A DNA stretch of 23,969 nt from Clostridia bacterium (GTDB lineage Bacteria > Bacillota > Clostridia > Oscillospirales > Acutalibacteraceae), in the NCBI GenBank assembly GCA_017502965.1, contig JAFVTZ010000032.1:1-23969 (forward strand), given 5' to 3'. This document shows, one piece after another, positions 7,507 to 14,808 of the stretch (its first letter is position 1; each line of letters starts with the position of its first letter). Position numbers and translations under genes: made by a program. The notes under the pieces were generated by a model. It saw only the letters and a program-made list of their open reading frames with translations. It made no database searches and had not been told where the DNA came from.

Positions 7507-8682
7507 ATGAATACTCTGCACAGCGATATTATAAAATTAGTCAAAAGCGCATTAACGGGTGAAAAATTAAGCCTTTCTGACAGTTTTGATGTGGAAACGG
7601 CTTTCAATATTGCAAAACGCCATTCGGTTATTCCGATGATTTATTACGGCGCAATAAACTGCGGTGTGGATTCGGCAAATCCCTGGATGCAACAGATGTT
7701 TTTTAACACCTGTACCAATATTGCATACAATGAAAAACAAATGCACGAAATAGCTAATGTTCTAAAAGCATTTGATGAAAACGGCATTGCTTATATCACT
7801 CTCAAAGGTACTATCCTGAAATCAATGTATCCTAAACCCGAAATGCGCGCTATGAGCGATGCTGATATACTTATCAAAACCGAGGAACACGGAAAAATTG
7901 CACCTATTATGCTGACCCTCGGTTATGACCTTAAAGTAGAAAGCGACCATGAGTTTGTATGGAGAAAGTCGAATGTGAATATCGAACTGCATAAACGGCT
8001 CATACCTTCCTATAATAAGGATTATTATGCTTATTACGGTGACGGTTGGCGCCTTGCAAAACTCGGGGCAGACGGCAAGTATTATATGTCGGATGAAGAC
8101 CAGATGATATATACTTTCACCCACTTTGCCAAGCATTACAGGGAAGCGGGAATAGGTATCCGCCATTTTGCTGATTTGTGGGTGTTCCGAAACAGCCATC
8201 CCAATCTGGATGAAGAATACATAAAAACCGAGCTTACAGCTTTGCAGTTGTATGAGTTTTATGTGAATATTTTATCAACTCTTGCTGTATGGTTTGAGGG
8301 GAAAACCGAGGATATAAAGACTGAGTTTATCGCCGAAACTATTTTAAACAGCAACTTATACGGTAACAGCGAGAAATATTCGCTGGCGATGGCGGTTAAA
8401 ACTTCTAACAGTGTCGGCAGTTCAAAAGCGGTAAGAAGAAGGAAATTTTGGCAGTTGGTATTTTTGCCATATAAACCTATGTGCGATAAGTATCCGGTTT
8501 TGAAAAAAGTTCCGGTTTTACTGCCATTTATGTGGATTTACCGTGTGTTTGAAACACTTTTGTTTGATAAAGGCAAAATTAAAACCCATCAGCAACATCT
8601 GAAGCAAATGACTACCGAAAATATCAGCGATTTAAAACAAGCACTGAATTTTGTAGGACTTGATTTTAATTTTAAGGAGTAA
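7507..8682 (+). CDS. Nucleotidyltransferase-fold protein (NTP_transf_5/PF14907-like), inside the FucNAc cassette
   Basis: A 391-residue protein resembling the 'uncharacterised nucleotidyltransferase' family. The diagnostic block is at residues 98-123: TLKG, then YPKPEMR, then MSDADILI. D118 and D120 are the likely metal-binding pair, and E159 in NIELHKR is a candidate third carboxylate. The C-terminal half is predicted alpha-helical with a few hydrophobic patches. I see no convincing membrane segment. Family members are often found in capsule and secondary-polymer loci, but I know of no established reaction for them, so the function is open: nucleotidyl or other phospho-group transfer to a glycan or protein is possible. 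Its ATG follows the capE stop with zero spacing, and capF starts five bases after its end. This places it physically inside the UDP-FucNAc pathway. Confidence 0.8.
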   Translation: MNTLHSDIIKLVKSALTGEKLSLSDSFDVETAFNIAKRHSVIPMIYYGAINCGVDSANPWMQQMFFNTCTNIAYNEKQMHEIANVLKAFDENGIAYITLKGTILKSMYPKPEMRAMSDADILIKTEEHGKIAPIMLTLGYDLKVESDHEFVWRKSNVNIELHKRLIPSYNKDYYAYYGDGWRLAKLGADGKYYMSDEDQMIYTFTHFAKHYREAGIGIRHFADLWVFRNSHPNLDEEYIKTELTALQLYEFYVNILSTLAVWFEGKTEDIKTEFIAETILNSNLYGNSEKYSLAMAVKTSNSVGSSKAVRRRKFWQLVFLPYKPMCDKYPVLKKVPVLLPFMWIYRVFETLLFDKGKIKTHQQHLKQMTTENISDLKQALNFVGLDFNFKE

Positions 8683-8687
8683 TTAGA

Positions 8688-9836
8688 GTGAAAATTCTCG
8701 TAACAGGTGCTCACGGTTTTGTGGGTAAAAATCTTTGTGCTGCACTTTATAATATTGCAGACGGCAAGGATAAAACACGCGGTGTTGACAGTGATATAAC
8801 CGTTTTCGAATACGATATTAATACTGACAGCAGTTTACTTGATACTTACTGTAAAGAGTGCGATTTTGTTTTTCATTTAGCGGGAGTAAACCGTCCTCAG
8901 AATACTGAGGAGTTTATGGAAGGTAATTTTGGTTTCACATCGGAATTGCTTGAAAATCTTAAAAAACATAATAATACCTGCCCTGTTATGATATCTTCAT
9001 CTATTCAGGCGTCTCTCTCTAATCCTTACGGGCTTTCAAAAAAAGCAGGGGAAGACCTTATGTTTGAATATTCTGAACAAACCGGGGCTTCGGTTTTGGT
9101 TTACCGCCTGCCGAATGTTTTCGGTAAATGGTGCAGACCGAATTATAACAGCGCGGTTGCAACATTTTGCAATAATATTGCAAACGATTTGCCCATCAAG
9201 GTAAATGACCCGAGTGTTAATATGACCCTTGTTTATATCGATGATGTGGTTGATGAACTGATAAATGCTTTAAAAGGCGAACATACTGTTGACGGTGATT
9301 ATTGCAAAGTACCTGTGGAGCATAAAATAACCTTAGGTGAAATTGTTGATTTGATTTATTCTTTCAAAAATCAGCCTGAAACCCTTTTAATGCCCGAAAT
9401 ACCGTGCGGCAGTTTTGCTAAAAAACTTTATTCAACATATCTTTCCTATTTGCCAAAGGAAAAAGCCTCTTTCCCTCTTAAAATGAATGTTGACGCCAGA
9501 GGCTCTTTTACTGAACTTTTGAAAACAGAAAAGTGCGGTCAGTTTTCGGTTAATATTTCAAAACCCGGGATAACAAAAGGTCAGCATTGGCATAACACCA
9601 AGTGGGAATTTTTTATCGTTGTTTCAGGTAAAGGTCTTATAGAGCAGCGAAGAATCGGCTCTGATGAGGTTTTGAGATTTGAGGTTTCGGGAGATAAGAT
9701 TGAGGCAGTGCATATGCTACCTGGTTACACTCATAATATAATAAACCTCAGCGATACCGAAAATTTAGTTACAGTTATGTGGGCTAATGAGAGTTTTGAC
9801 CCGAATAAACCCGATACATTTTTTGAGGAAGTGTAA
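8688..9836 (+). CDS. capF: CapF-type reductase/epimerase of UDP-L-FucNAc synthesis (SDR plus cupin)
   Basis: Second step enzyme: it acts on the CapE product by C3 epimerisation in the cupin domain and NADPH-dependent C4 reduction in the SDR domain, giving UDP-6-deoxy-L-talose-type HexNAc. The two domains are clear. The N-terminal SDR has TGAHGFVG (residues 6-13), SSS (103-105) and YGLSK (Y114, K118). The C-terminal cupin begins near residue 265, with H300, H302, E307 and H349 as likely metal ligands (GQHWHNTKWEFF and LPGYTHN). Length is 382 residues, against about 370 for S. aureus CapF. The start is a GTG with AAGGAG (8674-8679) eight bases upstream, overlapping the end of the nucleotidyltransferase gene. 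It is followed three bases later by capG. Confidence 0.93.
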   Translation: MKILVTGAHGFVGKNLCAALYNIADGKDKTRGVDSDITVFEYDINTDSSLLDTYCKECDFVFHLAGVNRPQNTEEFMEGNFGFTSELLENLKKHNNTCPVMISSSIQASLSNPYGLSKKAGEDLMFEYSEQTGASVLVYRLPNVFGKWCRPNYNSAVATFCNNIANDLPIKVNDPSVNMTLVYIDDVVDELINALKGEHTVDGDYCKVPVEHKITLGEIVDLIYSFKNQPETLLMPEIPCGSFAKKLYSTYLSYLPKEKASFPLKMNVDARGSFTELLKTEKCGQFSVNISKPGITKGQHWHNTKWEFFIVVSGKGLIEQRRIGSDEVLRFEVSGDKIEAVHMLPGYTHNIINLSDTENLVTVMWANESFDPNKPDTFFEEV

Positions 9837-9839
9837 TTT

Positions 9840-11024
9840 ATGAATATAAGAACTGATTACAGTGATATAAAATTCAAAAATAACGGCAAACTGAAACTGC
9901 TTATAATTGTGGGCACCCGCCCTGAAATTATAAGACTTGCCGCTGTTATAAATAAGTGCAGGGAGTATTTTGACTGTGTGCTGGCACACACAGGTCAGAA
10001 TTATGACTATAACCTCAACGGTGTTTTCTTTAAGGACTTAAAGCTCAGTGACCCTGAGGTTTATATGGATGCTGTGGGTGATGACCTTGGTGCAACAGTG
10101 GGAAATATAATCAACTGTTCTTATAAACTTATGTCACAGATAAATCCTGATGCGTTGCTGATTTTGGGGGATACCAACTCTTGCCTTTCAGCCATCGCCG
10201 CAAAAAGACTTCACATCCCGATTTTCCATATGGAAGCAGGAAACCGCTGTAAGGATGAGTGTTTACCTGAGGAGACCAACAGAAGAATTGTTGATATAAT
10301 CAGCGATGTGAATCTTGCCTACTCTGAACACGCAAGAAAATATCTTCACGAATGCGGTCTGCCCAAAGAGAGGGTTTATGTAACAGGCTCGCCTATGGCA
10401 GAGGTATTGCATAATAATCTTGACGATATCGAAAAGAGTGATATCCATTCTAAACTCGGCCTCGAAAAAGGTAAGTATATTTTGCTTTCTGCTCACAGAG
10501 AGGAAAATATCGATACAGAAAAGAACTTTTTATCCCTCTTTAATGCTATCAATAAAATGGCTGAAAAATATGATATGCCTATACTTTATTCCTGCCATCC
10601 GCGTTCTAAAAAGAGACTCAGTGAAAGCGGATTTGTGCTTGACAAAAGGGTTATTCAGCATGAACCTTTAGGTTTCCATGATTATAACTGTTTGCAGATG
10701 AATGCTTTTGCAGTTGTGTCTGACAGCGGAACCTTGCCGGAAGAAAGCAGTTTCTTCACAAGTATCGGAAAGCCTTTCCCTGCAGTTTGCATCAGAACTT
10801 CAACTGAGCGCCCTGAAGCACTTGACAAAGCTTGCTTTGTACTTGCAGGTATTGATGAAACCAGCCTTTTGCAGGCTGTGGATACAGCGATCCTTGCAAA
10901 TCAGAACGGCGACTATGGTATTCCCGTTCCCGATTATATTGAGGAAAATGTTTCAACAAAGGTTGTAAAACTTATCCAGAGTTATACAGGCGTTGTCAAT
11001 AAAATGGTCTGGCGCAAATACTAA
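9840..11024 (+). CDS. capG: UDP-HexNAc 2-epimerase (CapG/FnlC, WecB-like)
   Basis: Final step of the pathway: C2 epimerisation yielding UDP-N-acetyl-L-fucosamine. The protein has the non-hydrolysing UDP-GlcNAc 2-epimerase (GT-B-like) fold. Visible are VGTRPEIIR near residue 23, HTGQNYD, GDTNS, HMEAGNR, the PEETNRR segment, SAHREENID and the C-terminal SDSGTLPEESSF segment that binds the UDP moiety. Length is 394 residues, as expected for the CapG branch. The ATG follows capF by three bases with a GAGGA at 9825-9829. The presence of capE and capF beside it is what assigns it to the L-FucNAc rather than the ManNAc branch. It is the last gene of the polysaccharide locus, followed by a strong terminator. 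Confidence 0.92.
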   Translation: MNIRTDYSDIKFKNNGKLKLLIIVGTRPEIIRLAAVINKCREYFDCVLAHTGQNYDYNLNGVFFKDLKLSDPEVYMDAVGDDLGATVGNIINCSYKLMSQINPDALLILGDTNSCLSAIAAKRLHIPIFHMEAGNRCKDECLPEETNRRIVDIISDVNLAYSEHARKYLHECGLPKERVYVTGSPMAEVLHNNLDDIEKSDIHSKLGLEKGKYILLSAHREENIDTEKNFLSLFNAINKMAEKYDMPILYSCHPRSKKRLSESGFVLDKRVIQHEPLGFHDYNCLQMNAFAVVSDSGTLPEESSFFTSIGKPFPAVCIRTSTERPEALDKACFVLAGIDETSLLQAVDTAILANQNGDYGIPVPDYIEENVSTKVVKLIQSYTGVVNKMVWRKY

Positions 11025-11037
11025 AAAAATATACATT

Positions 11038-11063
11038 ACAGCCGTTTTATACGGCTGTTTTTT
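11038..11063 (+). terminator. Intrinsic terminator closing the polysaccharide locus
   Basis: An 8-bp perfect stem, ACAGCCGT (11038-11045) pairing with ACGGCTGT (11051-11058), with a five-base TTTAT loop, runs straight into a T-run ending at 11063. It lies 14 bases after the capG stop and before the promoter of the next gene, so it should insulate the two transcription units. Confidence 0.9.
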
Positions 11064-11070
11064 AATGGGG

Positions 11071-11099
11071 TTGAAAAATAATAAACAATGTAGTATAAT
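11071..11099 (+). promoter_or_regulatory. SigA-type promoter of the PASTA pseudokinase gene
   Basis: TTGAAA (11071-11076) and TATAAT (11094-11099) are separated by 17 bases, a near-consensus housekeeping promoter. It sits directly downstream of the capsule terminator. The predicted transcript starts near 11106 and gives a leader of about 30 bases with GGAGG at 11124-11128. Confidence 0.85.
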
Positions 11100-11123
11100 A
11101 TAATGGTAATATTATGGTTATCC

Positions 11124-11128
11124 GGAGG
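11124..11128 (+). promoter_or_regulatory. Ribosome binding site deciding the pseudokinase start
   Basis: GGAGG lies six bases before the ATG at 11135. An in-frame ATG at 11114 would place this site inside the coding region, so 11135 is the better start. Confidence 0.8.
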
Positions 11129-11134
11129 TTTTAT

Positions 11135-12820
11135 ATGCTTAATACCGAAAGGCTTTGTCTGGGCTGTATGAATGATAACGGCGGAGAAAAGGTGTGTCCC
11201 ATTTGCGGATACGATTCTTCAAGCCCTAATCCTGAAAACTGCCTGCCTGCAAAATTTGTTATTAACAACAGATATCTTGTCGGAAAAACTACCGCTGTGG
11301 ACGGTGAGGGTATCACCTATATCGGCTGGGATAACGGCAGTGATGCTATTGTAAAAATAAAGGAATATTTCCCCATAGGATTCGCTCACAGAAATCCCGA
11401 TAAAACCGTTTCTATGGTAGAGGGTGGCGAATATACATTTAATGAGGGACTTTTGGAGTTCAATGAAATAAACCGCACTATTATGGGCTCTGAACTTCCC
11501 GCACTCATTCCCGTAACCGATATTTTTGAGGAAAACGGAACTATCTATTCTGTTATGAAAAATGTTTCGGGTATAACTTTAGAGCAGTTTCTTGAGAAAA
11601 ATGGCGGAACTCTTAAATGGGAGCAGGCAAGAGCTTTGCTTTTACCGCTTATAGATACCGTCAGCGGTATGAATGAAAAAGGAATAATCCACAGAGGAAT
11701 TTCCACTAAGACTATAATTGTCTGCAGAGACGGAACTTTAAGAATTGCGGATTATTCAATAAAGAAACTCCGTATGGAAAACAGCGAGCTTGAAACCTGT
11801 CTGTATTCGGGTTATGCCGCAGCAGAGCAGTATAATATGGCTGATATGCATGATGATACATATACCGATGTTTACGGTTTTGCCGCAACATTGTTCAGAG
11901 TGCTTATCGGAAACGAGCCGCCTAATGCTCTTGCAAGACTTGATAACGGTGCGATGGCTATTCCTGCAAAATTTGCCGAAGAATTGCCCCGTCATGTATT
12001 GGCGGCATTGGCAAACGGTTTGCAACCTTTACCTCAGAAACGCACTAAGAATATGGAAACCTTTAAAAATGAATTGGTTTACGGTGAAATTGCAGAACCT
12101 GCACCTGTAAAGGCAAAAAGTCAGGTGCCTGCGAATAATGAGAAAAAAGCCAAAAAGGAAAAAAGCGGTTCTGCAAAGTATGCAGTTATTTCTGCTGTTT
12201 GCACAGCAAGCGTATTTTTAATTATAGCAGTTGTCTTGCTCTTTACTGTTTTCAGAGAAGATGTTTTCGGAAAAGGCGATTCTTCATCAAGTCAGCAGGC
12301 ATCAGTCGAAGCACCTGTTGTTGATAAGATAGGTGATGTTGAGAGCGGCGCTGAGGTTACCGCAAAGCTTTACTCTGTACCCGACCTTAAGGGCAAGTAT
12401 TACGCTGAAATTATCGAAGAAGACCAGTATGAAATGTTTGAGTTTGTTATTGTTGACAAGAGCTTTTCAAGTCAGTATCCTAAGGGTACAGTCTGTGCTC
12501 AGTCGATAGCTCCCAACAATGCAGTTGAAAGGGATACTAAAATCGAACTCACCATAAGCCTCGGTAACAGCGAGGTTAAAATCGCTAATGTTATAGGTCA
12601 GAGTGAAACCGATGCTAAACTTGAACTTTTGAAACAGGGCTTCCTTTATGATAATATTATTGTTAAGGAAAAATACGATGCCGACCGTGAGCCGGCAACA
12701 ATAGTTGATCAGGAACCTGAATATGGCACATCTGTCAGCACAGATATCAAGGTAATTATTTATATAAACTCCTATGAGGGTGAAGAAAGTTTACCCGAAG
12801 ATATATCTTCTGAGGAATAA
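11135..12820 (+). CDS. Zinc-ribbon / pseudokinase / transmembrane / 2x PASTA receptor-like protein
   Basis: A 561-residue membrane protein. Domains in order: a Cys4 zinc ribbon (C8, C11, C21, C24); a kinase fold at about 46-315; a basic linker; one transmembrane helix (about 350-372); and two extracellular PASTA repeats (about 408-477 and 480-546). The kinase part is recognisable: TYIGWD, KEYFP with beta-3 lysine K76, FEENGTIYSVM, AAAEQY (usually PPEQY) and TDVYGFAATLF. Its catalytic residues are lost. HRD is HRG (186-188), the loop asparagine is T193, DFG is DYS (206-208), and the glycine loop lacks its first glycine. I infer a pseudokinase that binds nucleotide poorly or acts as a scaffold, sensing cell-wall fragments through PASTA. 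It is transcribed alone from its own promoter, between the capsule locus and the rimP operon. Weak residual kinase activity by an unusual mechanism cannot be excluded. Confidence 0.85.
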   Translation: MLNTERLCLGCMNDNGGEKVCPICGYDSSSPNPENCLPAKFVINNRYLVGKTTAVDGEGITYIGWDNGSDAIVKIKEYFPIGFAHRNPDKTVSMVEGGEYTFNEGLLEFNEINRTIMGSELPALIPVTDIFEENGTIYSVMKNVSGITLEQFLEKNGGTLKWEQARALLLPLIDTVSGMNEKGIIHRGISTKTIIVCRDGTLRIADYSIKKLRMENSELETCLYSGYAAAEQYNMADMHDDTYTDVYGFAATLFRVLIGNEPPNALARLDNGAMAIPAKFAEELPRHVLAALANGLQPLPQKRTKNMETFKNELVYGEIAEPAPVKAKSQVPANNEKKAKKEKSGSAKYAVISAVCTASVFLIIAVVLLFTVFREDVFGKGDSSSSQQASVEAPVVDKIGDVESGAEVTAKLYSVPDLKGKYYAEIIEEDQYEMFEFVIVDKSFSSQYPKGTVCAQSIAPNNAVERDTKIELTISLGNSEVKIANVIGQSETDAKLELLKQGFLYDNIIVKEKYDADREPATIVDQEPEYGTSVSTDIKVIIYINSYEGEESLPEDISSEE

Positions 12821-12833
12821 TTTTAAAAAACAC

Positions 12834-12862
12834 TTGATTTTATTTTACTTTTGTAGTATACT
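12834..12862 (+). promoter_or_regulatory. SigA-type promoter of the rimP-nusA-infB operon
   Basis: TTGATT (12834-12839) and TATACT (12857-12862) are spaced by 17 bases. The predicted start is near 12869, giving a leader of about 66 bases before rimP. I see no terminator between the pseudokinase stop and this promoter, so readthrough transcripts would also enter the leader. Confidence 0.8.
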
Positions 12863-12881
12863 AATCACAGTAAGTTTTAAG

Positions 12882-12911
12882 AAAGGTGAGTGGGGAAACC
12901 CGCTCACTTTT
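12882..12911 (+). promoter_or_regulatory. Leader hairpin with U-tract, candidate NusA-responsive attenuator
   Basis: A 13-bp stem (12882-12894 pairing with 12899-12911, with two G-U pairs) is capped by a GAAA tetraloop. The outer arm is AAA/UUU, and TTTT in the stem continues as GTTTTG, an interrupted U-tract. It starts about 13 bases after the predicted transcript start. The rimP ribosome binding site (AGGAG at 12922-12926) lies outside it. In Bacillus subtilis the nusA operon is autoregulated by NusA-dependent termination in its leader, and a strong hairpin with a poor U-tract fits that mechanism. A role as a 5' mRNA stabiliser is the main alternative. Confidence 0.65.
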
Positions 12912-12934
12912 GTTTTGCGACAGGAGATGAAACA

Positions 12935-13384
12935 ATGGCAAATACCGCTGAAAAGGTTTTTGAACTTATTCGGACAACAGTTGAGGCAGAGGGTGTAAGC
13001 CTCTGGGATGTGCGTTTCCTTAAAGAAGGCGCTTCGTGGTACCTGAGAGTTTTTATCGATAAGGACGAGGGTGTAAGTATAGACGACTGCACTAATGTTT
13101 CCCACGCTATCGACCCGATTATTGATGAGGCAGACCCTATAGATGTGCCTTATTATTTAGAGGTTTGTTCTCCCGGAATTGAAAGGGAACTGACAAGACC
13201 TCAGCATTTTGAGCAAATGCTCGGTGAAACGGTTAAAATCAGGCTTTATAAAGCAGTTGACGGTAAAAAAGAATTTATCGGTGTTTTAAAAAGCGCAGGC
13301 GAAAAAATTGTAATAGAATCGGAAGGTTCGGATTTTGAATTCGGCTTTAAAGATATTTCAAAAGCAAATCTATGTGATTTTTAG
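12935..13384 (+). CDS. rimP: Ribosome maturation factor RimP
   Basis: RimP binds the 30S precursor and helps late 30S assembly. This 149-residue product has the usual two-domain make-up: an N-terminal alpha/beta domain with the family signature YYLEVCSPGIERELTRP near residues 72-88, and a C-terminal SH3-like beta barrel. The start is the ATG at 12935, with AGGAG at 12922-12926 eight bases upstream. A longer frame exists from about 12890, but it would begin inside the leader hairpin and adds residues that RimP proteins lack. It is first in the operon and followed by nusA 27 bases later, the standard Firmicutes order. Confidence 0.95.
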   Translation: MANTAEKVFELIRTTVEAEGVSLWDVRFLKEGASWYLRVFIDKDEGVSIDDCTNVSHAIDPIIDEADPIDVPYYLEVCSPGIERELTRPQHFEQMLGETVKIRLYKAVDGKKEFIGVLKSAGEKIVIESEGSDFEFGFKDISKANLCDF

Positions 13385-13411
13385 TGTATATAATGGGAGG
13401 AATTAAGAAAA

Positions 13412-14500
13412 ATGGCAAGACAAAAGAAAACAGCAAAGGCGCTTCAGGATAATTCGGAATTTTTTGAAGCATTAAGACTTATGGAAGAAGAAAGAGGAAT
13501 CCCTCAGCAGTTTATCGCTGAAAAGATATCAGAGGCAATAGTTGTTGCCGCACGTAAGGATTACGGCGGAAATGATATCGTTTCCTGTGTTATTGACCCT
13601 GAGAACAAGGTTTTCTCGGTTACAGCAAGAAAAACTGTTGTTGATGAGGTTGAGGATTTCTTCACCGAGATTTCAAAAGAGGATGCTGCTGCAATAGACC
13701 CGAATTCTATAGAGCAGGGATTTGTTGATATAAAACTTGACCCCAAGAAATTCGGAAGAGTTGTAGCGCAGAATTCCAAAAATAATTTCCGTCAGGGTGT
13801 GCGTGAGGCTGAAAGAGGTCAGGCATTGGCAGAGTTCCAGAGCCACAACCGTGAACTTGTGACTGCACTTGTTCAGAAAATAGACCCCAAAACCGGTAAT
13901 GCAATACTCACTATCGGTCACAACGAGGCAACACTTCCCAAAATGGAGCAGGTTCCTGACGAAATCATAAACGAAGGCGACCATATAAAGGTTTATGTTG
14001 TGGATGTTAAAGAGAGTGACCGCGGAGCTAAAATTATGCTTTCGCGTACACATCCGGGACTTGTCAGAAGACTTTTTGAAACCGAAGTTCCCGAAATTTT
14101 TGACGGCACTATTGAAATCAAGTCGGTTTCCCGTCAGGCAGGTTCAAGAACTAAAATTGCAGTATGGTCACCCGACCCTGAAATTGATGCGGTTGGTGCT
14201 TGTATCGGACCTAAGGGTGCGCGTGTTAACAAGATAGTTGAAGAACTCGCAGGCGAGAAGATAGATATAGTTAAATACAGCGAAGACCCCGTAGAGTTTG
14301 TTTCGGAAGCACTTTCACCTGCAAAGGTTGTTTCTGTTGAGATAATCAGTACAGAAGAGCCCAAGTCCTGCAAAGCAAGTGTTCCTGAGTCACAACTTTC
14401 TCTGGCTATCGGTAACAAAGGTCAGAATGTTCGATTGGCTGCAAAACTCACTGGCTGGAAGATAGATATTCATCCTGAAAGCGGATTTTTCGGAGAATAA
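13412..14500 (+). CDS. nusA: Transcription elongation/termination factor NusA
   Basis: NusA binds RNA polymerase near the RNA exit channel and promotes pausing, intrinsic termination and antitermination. This 362-residue protein has the Gram-positive layout: an N-terminal polymerase-binding domain (about 1-130, with VVAARKDYGG), an S1 domain (about 145-210, with ILSRTHP-like MLSRTHP at its end), KH1 with GPKG near residue 267 and KH2 with GNKGQNVRLA near 334. It lacks the C-terminal acidic repeats of proteobacterial NusA, as expected for Firmicutes. A GGGAGG (13395-13400) lies 11 bases before the ATG, a rather long spacing. Its own operon leader carries a terminator-like hairpin through which it may autoregulate. 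Confidence 0.96.
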   Translation: MARQKKTAKALQDNSEFFEALRLMEEERGIPQQFIAEKISEAIVVAARKDYGGNDIVSCVIDPENKVFSVTARKTVVDEVEDFFTEISKEDAAAIDPNSIEQGFVDIKLDPKKFGRVVAQNSKNNFRQGVREAERGQALAEFQSHNRELVTALVQKIDPKTGNAILTIGHNEATLPKMEQVPDEIINEGDHIKVYVVDVKESDRGAKIMLSRTHPGLVRRLFETEVPEIFDGTIEIKSVSRQAGSRTKIAVWSPDPEIDAVGACIGPKGARVNKIVEELAGEKIDIVKYSEDPVEFVSEALSPAKVVSVEIISTEEPKSCKASVPESQLSLAIGNKGQNVRLAAKLTGWKIDIHPESGFFGE

Positions 14501-14535
14501 TCTGATATTTCCGTTTTGAAAGGAGAGTTTCGGCA

Positions 14536-14808
14536 ATGACAACTAAAAAAATACCTATGCGTATGTGTACGGGATGCCGCGAAATGAAGCCTAAAAAGGA
14601 ACTTATAAGGATAGTTAAAACCGTGGACGGCGAAATTGCTCTGGATTTTACGGGAAAACTTAACGGCAGAGGCGCTTATGTCTGCAAGAATAAGGAATGC
14701 CTCGAAAAAATACGTAAAAGCAATGCGCTTTCCCGTGCTTTTCAGACCGCTGTAGACGGTCAGATTTACGATAAACTTGGAATGGAACTTGATAGTATTG
14801 AACAGTAA
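14536..14808 (+). CDS. rnpM: YlxR/RnpM family RNA-binding protein
   Basis: A 90-residue protein of the YlxR family, described in B. subtilis as RnpM, an RNase P modulator, and known as a small nucleic-acid-binding protein. The signature is present: MCTGCREMKPKKELIRI near residues 10-26, LDFTGKLNGRGAYVC at about 36-50 and a third conserved cysteine in KECLEK. The cysteines could suggest metal binding, but known family structures need not contain zinc. It has GGAGA at 14522-14526 before the ATG. Its last 11 bases overlap the proposed TTG start of ylxQ, indicating translational coupling. Confidence 0.93.
   Translation: MTTKKIPMRMCTGCREMKPKKELIRIVKTVDGEIALDFTGKLNGRGAYVCKNKECLEKIRKSNALSRAFQTAVDGQIYDKLGMELDSIEQ

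Noticed and set aside
11114..11134. Upstream in-frame ATG that would lengthen the pseudokinase by seven residues
   Set aside because: The GGAGG ribosome binding site lies inside this extension and is correctly spaced for the ATG at 11135.
12890..12934. Upstream extension of rimP starting at a GTG
   Set aside because: The extension falls in the leader hairpin, has no ribosome binding site and is absent from the RimP family. AGGAG serves the ATG at 12935.
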